This document shows, one piece after another, positions 1 through 10,474 of a DNA stretch of 64,000 nt. Where the stretch lies: the NCBI GenBank assembly GCA_022315425.1, contig JAIUPT010000042.1:2294001-2358000 (forward strand), written 5' to 3'. The stretch comes from Pseudevernia furfuracea. Its lineage: Eukaryota > Ascomycota > Lecanoromycetes > Lecanorales > Parmeliaceae. The notes under the pieces are model-generated. The model was not told where the DNA came from, did not search any database, and saw nothing but the letters and a program-made list of their open reading frames with translations. Both the position numbers and the translations under genes were made by a program. Position 1 is the first letter of the stretch. Every line of letters starts with the position of its first letter.

Positions 1-398
1 AATGTCCCAAAGAACTTGAAGCTTTATAATCGCAAAAAGAGAACCACTATCCCTCTTTTTATGACAAAGGACTGCAAGGATGTCTCAGGCGACCCTGCTG
101 CATTCTCTTTTACAAACTGCGGACCGATCTCTGCATTTCGACAGCATGAAATGGAACCATTCTGTAGAAAGATACATCCACAATTGTAGGTGGCCTTCAC
201 TGAGGTCAGCCCTGAGACATGATATGCATGGAAACTTCCAGAATGGTGAAGTACCTTAGTATTCATTGTTCCATAAGGCTATAGGGCTAGAGAGGGGGCG
301 CCTCACACATATCTCACAAATCTTGTCCATGAACGCAACGTCTTTCCCCTACTCCGGAATTTTAGATTGATCAGTCACGATCCGTCAATATTCCAGCT
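1..398. other. Left edge, no supported gene
   Basis: No coding exon could be supported. An ATG-initiated minus-strand frame of 80 codons (24-266) resembles no family I know and has no splice partner. The stretch just before 399 is presumably the promoter and leader of the methyltransferase gene. Confidence 0.5.
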
Positions 399-1714
399 AT
401 GGGTTATACTCCTTCAAACATGGATGATGATACTGCTGAAGTCACGACACCGACTGATAATTTCCGCCCTCGAGAATTAAATCCGGTGGACGAGCGCATA
501 TCCACCTTTCTCACTGCTCGCTCTGGAATATATCGTGAACTAGCAGATCTGAGAGAAGAAGTAAGTGAGCCCATGACCCGAGACTCTTCGCACACAACCG
601 TTGCGTAGTACTAGAGTACAAGACTCATAGCATTTGGTAGGGATGGAAAAACCCGCAAGGTGACAAGCACTTTCAAAAGCAGCGGCGAGCAGCGGATGAG
701 GCGTCCTATCAGGAACGAAAAGGCTTTTATAATCTGATGCGGCGGATTGGAGACGAGCTTCAAGCTGCCACAGGGGGGGCCTTGAGCCTTCCCGGACCCA
801 ATGCAGGAGTACTTGATATCTGCATGGCACCGGGTGGCTACAGTGCATCAGCTCTCAAGTACTCTCCGCACGCGCGCGTCTCGGGTATAACACTGCCGAG
901 GTCTCTCGGTGGCCATCCACTAATAATACCCTACGGACGCGATGATCCACGCGTCGAGGTCCGGTTCGCCGACATCACAATGCTAGCAGCGGAATATGGC
1001 ATTGAAGATATCCCAGAGGATCATCCGGACGTCTTGAACTTCTCCCGCACACGACATTGGGCTACAAAACTATTCGACCTTGTGTTCTGCGATGGCCAGG
1101 TTTTGCGTTCACATGCGCCGCATATCGCAAGTTATCGTGAGCAGCGCGAGGCTGGGCGCCTGACGTGCAGTCAACTCATACTCGCGATGCAGCGTATCAA
1201 GCCTGGCGGGACCTTCATCATGCTGCTTCACAAAGTCGAAATGCGGAAGACGGTGGAACTGCTCAGCATATTCGACAAGATTTCCAAAATTGAACTGTTC
1301 AAGCCAATCATAGCTCACGGAACAAGAAGCTCATTCTACCTCATTGCTAAGAACGTACAGCCCCGTCAGCCAGAAGCTTTGGCTGCTATCAATGAGTGGA
1401 AAGCGGCTTGGAAGAACGCAACATTTCCCTCGCCGGCGGACGAAGGAAATCGAAATCGACCAGACTTTGTTGAGGAGCACGGGCGGCAGCAAAATGAGGA
1501 AGTGTCAAGTTTGCTTGCGAGCTTTGGTGAACGACTGATTGAATTAGGAGAACCTGTCTGGAAAATACAAAAAGATGCGCTGAGAAAAGCCTCGTGGTTC
1601 AAGAGCAAAGATGCCAATCCCGCTGGAACAAGCGCTGGGCAAGTGGGGGTGCCATCTTCCGCAGATCTTACTAAGGCATCTTCAATGATGGGAAACCCGC
1701 AGATGGGCAATTGA
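399..1714 (+). CDS. FtsJ-like SAM-dependent methyltransferase domain protein
   Basis: Two exons, 399-560 and 641-1714, with an 80-bp intron (GTAAGT donor, GGTAG acceptor) in phase 0; the product is 411 residues. Residues about 112-120 carry the SAM-binding motif I (LDICMAPGG), followed by a strand ending in LFDLVFCDG and the IKPGGTFIM strand of a Rossmann methyltransferase. This is the FtsJ/RrmJ 2'-O-ribose methyltransferase fold, which modifies rRNA, tRNA or mRNA caps. The substrate cannot be told here. The lysine that follows the GGTFIM strand (LLHKVE) fits the K-D-K catalytic set of the family. The last 100 residues are low complexity and probably disordered. The start is the first ATG of exon 1 and the phase is consistent, so I am confident in the model and the fold, less so in the RNA target. 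Confidence 0.85.
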
Positions 1715-2551
1715 CAGTCGACAGAGTGGCACACTCCTTCTATTGTCACAGTGGGAGGATTTCGATGCGACACAGGCTCATCCATTATGACTAGACGGAT
1801 CATGCAGATTCGTAGATTCCATCAAAGTCAATTTTAATGTTTTGCCTTGACCATTGTACCCGTCGTCACTGTGACGCTAATCCTTTTAGAAGAATACTCA
1901 TCTGGTAGCATCGCCAACAACTGCTCTATGTACGACGATCTTTCCTGCAGAGGCTTCCTGCGAAGGACTGCGCGGCAATCCAATTCTTTTCTTCGCAGTC
2001 ATCGTGAGAGATAGGTCACCCCTCTCACCTAGGGCAGGGCGTTGGTAGAGAAAGCATACGACCATTGAAACATCGCTTGACAAGCATCCTAGAGCATAGC
2101 CATATCTTAGTCCGTAGGACAGATATGTAAACCTAAAGCACTTTGAATGTCATTTTCCTATGGTGATGGCTGAAGACACGAGCCAACAGCGAAGCGAACT
2201 CCCGACACGTAAACGGCGGGCAACAAGTCTCGACTGGATAGCTGCACCTTGCGGGTACAGGAAGCAGATCTCCGCGGGACGGCCAAGCGATACACGAGCA
2301 CGAGCGTCGCAAACAGCAGCTTCGTTTGAACAAATACGGAATGCTTTGACTGCAAGCGTGCAGTTTAGGACGATGTCCACGGGAGACGGGCCACGCAGCG
2401 CTGGTACTTGAGAGGGGCAAGATTCTCAGCGGACGTCTTGCCATATCAGAGACATGCATGGATGCCAGACGGAGCCTTGAGGCGCCCCGCGCGGCTCAGG
2501 GCCGAAAAGTTGCGCACAACCGCCACTCTCGCCGATGGGTGCTCGGATTAC
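1715..2551. other. Intergenic, nothing recognised
   Basis: Several short frames exist on both strands (for example 2133-2459 minus and 2160-2411 plus) but they overlap each other, lack splice partners and show no motif. I see no RNA gene or repeat here. Confidence 0.4.
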
Positions 2552-3076
2552 TTAACCTTCCCTGTGTGTCCGCGCTCGGTCTCGTGTTCTGCCTCCTCTT
2601 CCTTGTACTCGTAGCTCTTTTTCCATCGATCGGTGGGCGTGTTCGGTGTTCGGTGCCATGGTGCTCGTAGAAAACGATAAGAGTAGCCGAGGGTAATGGA
2701 AAATGTCAGCGTGCTGCGCCGGCGGATTGGGAGTTACCTGCGACTGTGTTTCTCCCCCCACTTTTCTTTGCACTCTTCCTGCTGTTTCGGCTTCGCGGTC
2801 TTGGTGGTTTTGGCCTTGTTCATAGTGGGCGCGTCTTCCGCGCGAAGCTGTTTGTCGGATTGCGTAGTTTCGACGCTGGGAGAAGGATGAGGTGCGTTCG
2901 GGCATGGAGGGTGGGTTGAAAAGGGTTGTGATTGGTGGCGTTGGGGTTGGAGTCCGGGATGGGACGTATGAGGTGCGTCCGGGCATGGAGCGTGGGTGGG
3001 GAGTGCTGATGGTGGCCGGTTGATCGTTCATGAAAGTCCCCATGACGAAGGGGTTACTGGATTGGATTGTCGCCAT
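2552..3076 (-). CDS. Uncertain proline-rich locus
   Basis: An ATG at 3076 opens a 174-codon minus-strand frame rich in Pro, Ser and Arg. A second frame in the same place encodes a more natural-looking Lys-rich stretch (MNKAKTTKTAKPKQQEE, about 2780-2830) followed by a candidate GTAACT donor. The true exon structure is therefore unclear. The DNA has two 28-bp direct repeats 81 bp apart (2889 and 2970), which gives a repeated peptide in any frame. I do not recognise a family. It could be a small spliced gene, or no gene at all. Confidence 0.22.
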   Translation of the reverse strand: MATIQSSNPFVMGTFMNDQPATISTPHPRSMPGRTSYVPSRTPTPTPPITTLFNPPSMPERTSSFSQRRNYAIRQTASRGRRAHYEQGQNHQDREAETAGRVQRKVGGETQSQVTPNPPAQHADIFHYPRLLLSFSTSTMAPNTEHAHRSMEKELRVQGRGGRTRDRARTHREG

Positions 3077-3387
3077 TGAAGGCAATGGATATATCTATCT
3101 TAATTATTGAGTAATCCTCCCATGCGTTCAGCTCATTCCTCCCTGAAAGTCTTCGAGAACCCTTCTGGGGATTCATATATAGCCCTCCCTTTCGGGGTCT
3201 CCTTGGCGGAGGCCTAACCATCTTTTACCAACCGCCGTGCCTTGATGGCTCCGTCTTTTACGACGCCTGTATACCGAAAAATCCAAGATGAAGGTTTCTC
3301 TAATACATCAAGGCTACCGAAGAAACCATCTCATGTCTATGCATAACCATGATCGATATTCGGGCATCGCTCTCCTATCGGGATCCT

Positions 3388-5300
3388 TCACAAACCGGAA
3401 TCGATCTCATCCACAACATCAACATTAGTATACGCAGCCCAATCCAGGCACGTTTGGTTCCAAGACTGCGGGATGTTATCCTGCTCGATATCATTCGGTC
3501 GTTCCTGAATCAAACAGACAATCAGCACAGGCACTGCCTCACTTTTCACAACCCCAGAATGACTTACCAAAATATTAACATAGAGCCCCCCCGAAACATG
3601 CCAAGCGATGTGACAATGAAACGGCCACACCCCCGGATTCGCCGCATCAATCTGTACAACCATATATCCCTGCGGCTGTAAAAGCTGCACATCTCTCCTC
3701 TGCGGGTTCTCCGCATTCACCACCGTGCTGCCATCCCACTCCCCCAGCCCTTCAGCCAGAACAAACATATTGTGTCCGTGCAAATGCATCGGATGTGCCG
3801 CCCCTGTGGGGTTGTTCACGACCAAGCGAATCGTCGAATTGCTGCCTGTGTTGTAGACGTTCCATTCGGGGTCGTAGGGGTAGGATGTGTTTCCCGCTTT
3901 TGCTAATAGGAGGAGAGGGGAATTGTAGTCTGCGCGGAAGGAGACGTTGTTCATGGTCCAGAGGAAGTGATTGGTGCTGTTTATCGTGGCGCCGATTTCG
4001 AGGGTTATGGTTGTGGCGGGGGTGGAGGCGGGAGTGATGGAGTAGAAGGGTGTGGTTTGGTCCAATGCGTCCTGGACTGGGAGTCAGCAAAGCATATCGA
4101 TATCAATGGAGGAAAAAGTATGGTAAGGCGTACATTAGCACACTCGGCTGTATCATCCACCCACGCCGTCGTCGTCGGCTTTTTTTTCCTGTTCGCATCC
4201 GGGTAGTAGATGATAGCCTGCGCATCCGGCTGCAGCGTATTCGAGCAATTGCTAATCGTGCTCCTCATCCATACCGCCTCATCCGCCATCCCGCCCGCCT
4301 CAACGATAACGTCAGTCCGCTGCCCGATTCCCAACGTCACAATCTCCGTCTCATACGGTACGATTGGAACGAAATCGTTCGCCATGACCGTCATCTTATG
4401 CCCATCAATACTGAATTTCTGAATCCCCTCCGCACCCGCATTGATCAAGCGCAACCTGTGCCTCTTCCCCGTCTGGAACCGGAACTTCGCCAATCCCGCG
4501 TCATCGACGCACGGCGTGCCATCGGTCACGAGAGAGCAGTTGTAATCCATTTTCCCGTTGATGAGATTATTATCGCTCTTCGGCGCCACCAGACTCAAAT
4601 CCGTGCCCATCACCTCCTGCACTATCTGATAATACGGCTTGTGATAATAATCCATCAACATCACAGGGCCAAGATCGACATCGTAGTCCGCATTCTGCGG
4701 CCCGTAGATGATCATAGGCCCCAACGCGCCGCCGGCGTATTGCGCGCTGTAGTGCGAATGGTACCATGAGGTGCCGTAGAGATCGGCTCGGAAAGTGTAC
4801 TGCAGCTTCTTTCCGGGGGCGATGGGGCATTGCTGCACGGACGGCACGCCGTCCTCCCAGGGCGAATCCGTCTGCAGCAAGCCGTGCCAGTGCAGCGCGG
4901 TGCCTTCTTCGGGGCCGGTGATTTCGTTGTGCACGGTCACGGTTATGGTGTCGCCCCAGTTCGCCTCGATGGTTGGACCGGGGAACTGTCCGTTGATTAG
5001 GAGCGATTCCTTTTGATAGCCATCAGGCGCGATGGTGTGCCGCTTGATGTGGAAGTCGTAGGAGCGTACGACGCCTGTGTTTGGTGAGTCTCGGTATGGA
5101 TTTGTATCGTGGGCGTTTCGGGAGCCCCAGTCGCTTCCGGAGAGTTGGAAGGGGAGAGTCGGTGCTTGGAAGGTTCCCAGTTGCGAGGCGCCGTTCGTCA
5201 CGTTCTGAGGAAGGGTGGCTGTGGTGTTCAAGTTGGAAGTGAAATTGAGAAGAGCGGCTGTGACGTTGAGGCCGGTCTGGAGAATTGCGGGGATGGACAT
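3388..5300 (-). CDS. Laccase (multicopper oxidase, ascomycete type)
   Basis: Two exons, 5300-4134 and 4071-3388, with a 62-bp intron (GTACGC donor, CCAG acceptor, phase 0); the product is 616 residues. All four copper-ligand motifs are intact: HWHG (137-140), HSH (181-183), HPMHLH (482-487) and HCHIAWH (541-547). The residue ten after the ligand cysteine is Leu, the axial position of the type 1 copper in ascomycete laccases. The protein ends exactly in DSGL, the C-terminal processing signature of ascomycete laccases. It oxidises phenols (lignin units, melanin or pigment precursors) while reducing oxygen to water. No clear signal peptide precedes the first domain: the N-terminus is only mildly hydrophobic, and there is an in-frame stop shortly upstream. 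Either an upstream exon is missing from this model or the enzyme leaves the cell another way. Confidence 0.95.
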
Positions 5301-5915
5301 GGTGAAGGGAGATTATTCAATACTTTAGCGATTGTGTGGATAATGAAAATTTATACAAAAGTGTAAGCGATGTCGTGGGAAATCAATACTATTACAGAAC
5401 TATAAGGGACTCTGTGTAGACGAAAATTGATTGTCAAAATGTGAGCGACAGTGTTTCTTGTGGAAGAGCTGAAAGTACCATGAAATCAGTGTAAGTAGGC
5501 CGGAGAGCAAAATAAGAGCAATAAAGAATGACAAGACTTCCGTACTGGCCAACTGGAATGTACAGAAGCGAAAGAAGAATGGAGCGAAAGAGTCGAGGAT
5601 GTAAGACTAATACCTACACGGAGAAAGAGAGCTGACGACGGCAATTACGAAACTCGTAGAGAATACTGTTGTATTGTATCGTATCGCTGAGCGGAATGAC
5701 GCACAAAGAGCACAAGTGGAAAGACAAAAGCCAAGAGCATCTTGTGAAAGTATACTCGACACGAGATGGATAATTTCCGTCCAATTAGGGGCTCCTTCTG
5801 CCCACAAAAAATGGAGCAAAAATGTATATGAAAACTTTGGACTCGATAGTCAAATACGCGTAGCCCTGCCGGATACGAGATGTTGGAAACGTCCCGGGAG
5901 CATCACTAGTCAGGG
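5301..5915. other. Intergenic upstream of laccase
   Basis: No coding exon found. It should contain the laccase promoter (read leftwards) and the 3' end of the gene at 5916. Short frames here look random. Confidence 0.5.
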
Positions 5916-7015
5916 GCCTGAGGTTTGTTGGTGATATTTTTAGACGCCGGTGTGTGTGCCGCAATGGCAAGCGCCCAGAGGATCGGGATCTTTCCTCCCT
6001 TTTCCCAATCGACCATTCTCATTGGAAATATCTCAAGTCCATAGCAGACATGCCATGCGGTGAGAACGAGCTGCAGGGAGTTGATAGTTAGGCCCGCCTC
6101 ATGTCAGAAGTGTTCAGCAGACGCACCCGGCTATACCTCGAAGCATAGTCACCTGCCAATAGGTTCGAAACATCACTAATGCGGTCAGGCTTCCTGAGTC
6201 GTAGCTTTCCGTGGACTGTTTCTCAAGGAAAGCTGCCAAGTCACGGACTCTCGCAACTAAGAAAAGTGAAATATCAGCATTGCAATATTGAACAAACTAT
6301 GCTTTACGCAGTCTCTGGAGACTGAATTAAGCATCAACTAGGGAAGGATACCTCTGGCAATTGATCGGTCAATATCCGAATGAGTACCCACAACAAAAAC
6401 GCCCATTGCCAGTATCCCCTGCATTCCAATTAGCAACCGGGATCTAGACCCAATTAGATGCAGGCGAAGCTCACCGGCCTCCACCCACCCGAGTGTACGT
6501 TGCGGCAGAGTCGTACCAGGTGCCCCAGTATATCGCTGGATGACATCAATTGCAGCACTGCAAAGCTTCGTGAATGAAGTCACATTGCTATGCTGAAGTC
6601 TCCTAGACGGCATATCAGGCAACAGGCCTGGAGGTATGTCGTCAAGCATAGCTATGGATATTGTACATGAGGGGCGTGAATGTGACTTATCGACCCGTAT
6701 TATAGCCACTAAATTGATTCGACGATGTTTGCGACGCTCACCGAAAGTGTAACGTCTTGACGTCTGCGTCGGTTTTAATGATGTAGAATTCGAAATTCGA
6801 CTCACTTGAGCCCCAGCGGTTCTCTTCTTTTTTGAGCATTCGGACCAAGCAGCTCTGCAATTCTCTTTACGATTTTCATCTTGGTTCGATGAGCCATGCG
6901 TCTTTCCTGTGCACTTGGGTTCAAAACTGCTAATATTCAGGGATGGGAAGAGAAGACGGTGGGCTTGTGAATTAGTAGATGTTGGGGAACGACTGAGAGC
7001 GATGGACGTATCCAC
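5916..7015 (-). CDS. Unrecognised four-exon protein
   Basis: I assembled exons 7015-6475, 6418-6352, 6256-6153 and 6070-5916. The three introns of 56, 95 and 82 bp have GTGAGC, GTATCC and GTGACT donors with TGCAG, CTTAG and CTGCAG acceptors. All phases agree (867 nt, 288 residues), which is unlikely by chance. The N-terminal third is basic and Ser/Thr-rich. The C-terminal half is mixed hydrophobic and helical, with a Trp- and Gly-rich tail (TYWQLVLTAWHVCYG, then GGKIPILWALAIAAH). I do not recognise the family. The layout of a basic disordered N-terminus and helical C-terminus would fit a fungal regulator, but there is no zinc cluster. The first exon may contain a further intron or start internally. 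Confidence 0.5.
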
Positions 7016-8045
7016 AGAACATTGCGAGCCATGTCATTGCCAGCCATGTCATTGCCGGTGGTGCGCGAAAGAACAAGACATGGTCGATAATTTGAGGAAA
7101 GTTTAATTAACTGTTCAGGGCTTCAATCAGCCGCAGGCTATATGCGCGCCGCCGAAACACAAGTACTTCTGGCAGTACAGCTCTACGGCTCGGGCAATGT
7201 CGCGTTGAAAGAAGATGCGCTTTTCACGTGAACAAAACACGAGCCGGCGCTGGAGGGTTTCTGCACCGTATGGAGGTTGACACCAAAAATTCCTGGACAC
7301 CAAGACTCCTGTGCCAAGAACTCGTAGAGGAAACGTGAACTACCCCTCACCTTCTTTGTACTTCACTCCGGGTCTGAAGTGTGAGCTCGAAGAGTAGTAA
7401 CATCAAGTCTCTATCCACAATCCTGTCCTTGGATTTCCCCGCCCAAGGCCAGGATTGCGAACGGACTACCTTTCAAACCCTGATGCGACTTGAAGACAAT
7501 CGAAATCTATCAAGATTCGTGGGGGTTCCCCTGCAGTCGAAGCCTGAGGGGGTTCTTGTACTACTCTATCGTTGCTCGAGTCTTGGCATGCCATTTAACG
7601 GAAGATTTAAAGATACTTATGTACTCTGCGCAGGCTGTGTGACAAAGGCATTAAAGAAATTTACCCTGCGCATGCTGGGTGATAAAAGCACTAAAGAAAT
7701 CCGCCCCGTGTATGCTCGCCACCTTGCCATGCCAGATGGACCCATTGAGAACGCTGTGTGTGTGATGTCTTTTTCTTTGATTGTTTGCCTCTGCTCCTCC
7801 GGTCTAGCTTTCCCCTTTCTCCAGCCGCCGGGGTATGAGGAGTCGAATCGCTTGGGGCGCAATGAATGGTAGACTAGGAGTCGGCAGGAGGAGGAATACA
7901 TTTTTGGATCTTAAGCCACATAGTATGTTTGCCATTTTTCGCCTATCGGCGTCAATTTGCGAATCTCTGCATCCTCCTCATGATCATAGAGGAACTTGAA
8001 ATCTGATAGACGAGGGTTATCAACTGTACAGGGTGCGACAGAAAG
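7016..8045. other. Intergenic with an imperfect direct repeat
   Basis: The only long plus-strand frame (7381-7872) starts with GTG and has no motif. Inside it two imperfect copies of a roughly 40-bp unit lie head to tail at about 7625 and 7667 (both begin CTGCGCA-GCTG and end TAAAGAAAT). No gene supported. Confidence 0.4.
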
Positions 8046-9070
8046 TCATCCGGAAGATTGCTCACTGCAGCTCACTGCAGTCGATAGTCCTCTTGATTGT
8101 CTTCGGCAAAATTCTCTAGTGGCGGCCGGTATCACTGAACAGGTAAATCGCGTCGCACTGGAGTGTGCATCAGCTTCGCTCCCAACAGACTGGCCTTGGA
8201 CCGGAGCCACCATATGTGAATATACCTCGTCCCACCCAGTCCCGGTGTCAGGGTCCACCAGGTAGTCCATGGTACCGCCGAAAATTAGTGCTTCCAGTCT
8301 GCGGCCAGCCTCGCCTTTGTTCGGATACTTGTCAAAGTCTAGTCGAGCCTTCATGGTGGTTGGAGTACGCTCCTTCGGTCGGCCTCTGGAAAGGTATGTG
8401 ATAAACACATGACCGATCTCGTGGAGGAAGAATTTGCTCCCATGAACAGGAAAGCCTCGTGGCCTTTCCTATCGGTACCGTTTTTGGCTCGTTCTGCTTT
8501 CTTTGCTGCTTGGACTATATCATTAAGCGTCTAGCGTTTGGTCAGCTTGGTCAAGCACCTTTTTCATGGAGATTTTGCTCGGGTTCCGCCTACCCCTTCA
8601 TTGACTGAGATGTACTGGTTGGAGGATCTAAAACTCCCATCCCAAGGGTGTCTGAAATGAGAGGCTACAACGCGGGCTTTTTCAGCCGTCGTCAACAAAC
8701 ACGAGAGGAAATTTATCAAGAATATTTTGGAGGAAGTCATTGGTGACACAACTCAGATCCCGTTCGTGTTCAGGACTCGCATCTTGAAGAAACCAGGCGG
8801 TCGTGTAAATGTTGCTGTACTCTTTGGCGATTTCTGTGAAAACATTCCGAACCTTCTGATTCTTCAGCATGGATCGGCATATACTGATGGAATTTATCAC
8901 ACAAGTTGCTACGTTGTCGTCCGGCTTGTACCGATAATTGGTTACTCCGCTATTATGTCGGTGGCAAATGGTTCAGGATTCGGCGTTATATGCCCGCTCG
9001 AGATATGAATTCGGCGACGCTCTTCCGGTGTCGAGGAGACTCACGAGTTGGTAAACATTAGATGGTGCAG
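8046..9070 (-). pseudogene. Decayed HEIGH metallopeptidase-like gene
   Basis: Read on the minus strand, the HEIGH zinc-binding motif (8409-8423) is followed by a hydrophobic helix and, downstream, a GEAGRRLE stretch with another Glu. That is the arrangement of an HExxH metallopeptidase fold. Upstream pieces (for example YKPDDNVATC and FTEIAKEYSNIYTTAWF, 8800-8930) belong to the same protein but sit in different frames. I see at least three frame breaks. One is near 8690. One is near 8575. A third is at 8526-8537, where AGCGT-CT-AGCGT looks like a 7-bp duplication. A further single-base loss seems to lie just before the HEIGH motif. One alternative model removes two breaks with a 125-bp intron (8469-8593), but it leaves the upstream break unexplained. 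Family recall only: similar uncharacterised secreted metallopeptidase-like proteins are common in ascomycetes. Confidence 0.55.
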
Positions 9071-10474
9071 AAGCCTGCAACGATGTGTTGGTCTTGAAGG
9101 TCTTGAAGTGATTCAAGAGTAGGTAGATACTAATTGGTAGCAGATAGAGGTAATCTTGAGGTAATCTTGAATTTGAAGGGCAATAGAGAGAGGGGAAGGA
9201 GAAAATATGAAGGATAACAGAGAGAGAAGAGAGGGAAACATATACTCTCGAGAGGCCCCACTGGACATTCGACGGCGCGTAGTAAAACAACTCATGGTGT
9301 TGGGCTCGGAACTTCTGGAGTGGAAACAAGTGTGCCAGACTGGGGCGTTGGAAACTAAGATTACTTCCTTCGAAACAACTCTTTGTGAGCACTTCCTTTG
9401 CAGGCAGATAGGGTGGTTTGGATGGGGCCTCACGGAAAGGAGGATGATGACAAGATTGTTTCTCATCTGCCCTTCAATTTTTCAGATGTGTGAGTGGAAA
9501 CCAGCGCGTAAAAGTCTGCAGGGCGGAGCGTTGTGCTAGGCATGAGCTATGGCGACGAAAGGCTGCTGACCCCATGGACTTTGTCCTGAAACTTGGAATC
9601 GACTCTGTGGCACGGGGAAGAGGTGGTACTGTCTAGGCCATGATACTTGGAGTTTTTGGTGATTTGTATTACATCTGAAAGACGAGGCGCTCAAGGAGGC
9701 CATTGTTTCAGGCGACTTGTCTGGGAGCTGGTGGACTGACTCAAGCGCGCTCTGACTTGAAGTAAGAAACATGTCAGATATACGGGGTTAGAAAAAGCTC
9801 AAGAGCCTGAAGGCACATAGAGTCTTGGAGGATGAGCGGCAGGGGAAGATGAGACGTAGGCAGCCGATAAGGATTCAATCAATGATTGATCAAGGCTAGA
9901 GGGTACGAGTACTCGACAGATGATTGATCGAGTTCATGGGTAATGTCCGTATGGTAGTAGGGACGATCCTTAGCACTACCTAGCCAAGATCTCAGATAAC
10001 TCCCGGCTTGAAGGGTTGCCCGGACACTGCACTTAGAGATGCTTCGGAAATGTACCTGGCCACAGCCTAACCTGGGGGCCTAAACCCCTACCAGACCCCA
10101 AAAGAGGTCCCGAAATTTAATCGAGGCGCTCCCAGGAAACTCTTCTAGGCTCCCTCGCTACCTTACAGGCTCGCTTTCCGGAGGTGGGTGAGTTAGGGCT
10201 GTGGCTAGCGCTGTCCAGGATTATTGGTATCAACCTCCCTCTGGTGCTCTCTCGTACCGTATGTTAAACTGAGGGCCAATAAGGTAAATAGAATGTAACG
10301 CTGAAAGAATGCAAAGTCAACAAAACAAGAAGAGTAGACTATGAAGATACTGACGGGGAGGGAGCATGTAAGGGTCGAGAGTTGTACAGACTAAGATAGC
10401 CGTCTCAGCCCTATATCGATGTGGCTTATCGCTGATGGCTTCTTGTTCCTTCCTAGGCAACCTTTTGATATGAA
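9071..10474. other. Gene-free stretch upstream of ggt
   Basis: About 1.4 kb without a supported exon. Frames at 9113-9539 on both strands overlap and look random. It may hold old repeat sequence, but I found no terminal repeats. The last few hundred bases are the transpeptidase promoter. Confidence 0.4.

Noticed and set aside
7381..7872. Long plus-strand open frame of 163 codons
   Set aside because: Starts with GTG, has no motif, no splice partner and overlaps an imperfect direct repeat; probably chance.
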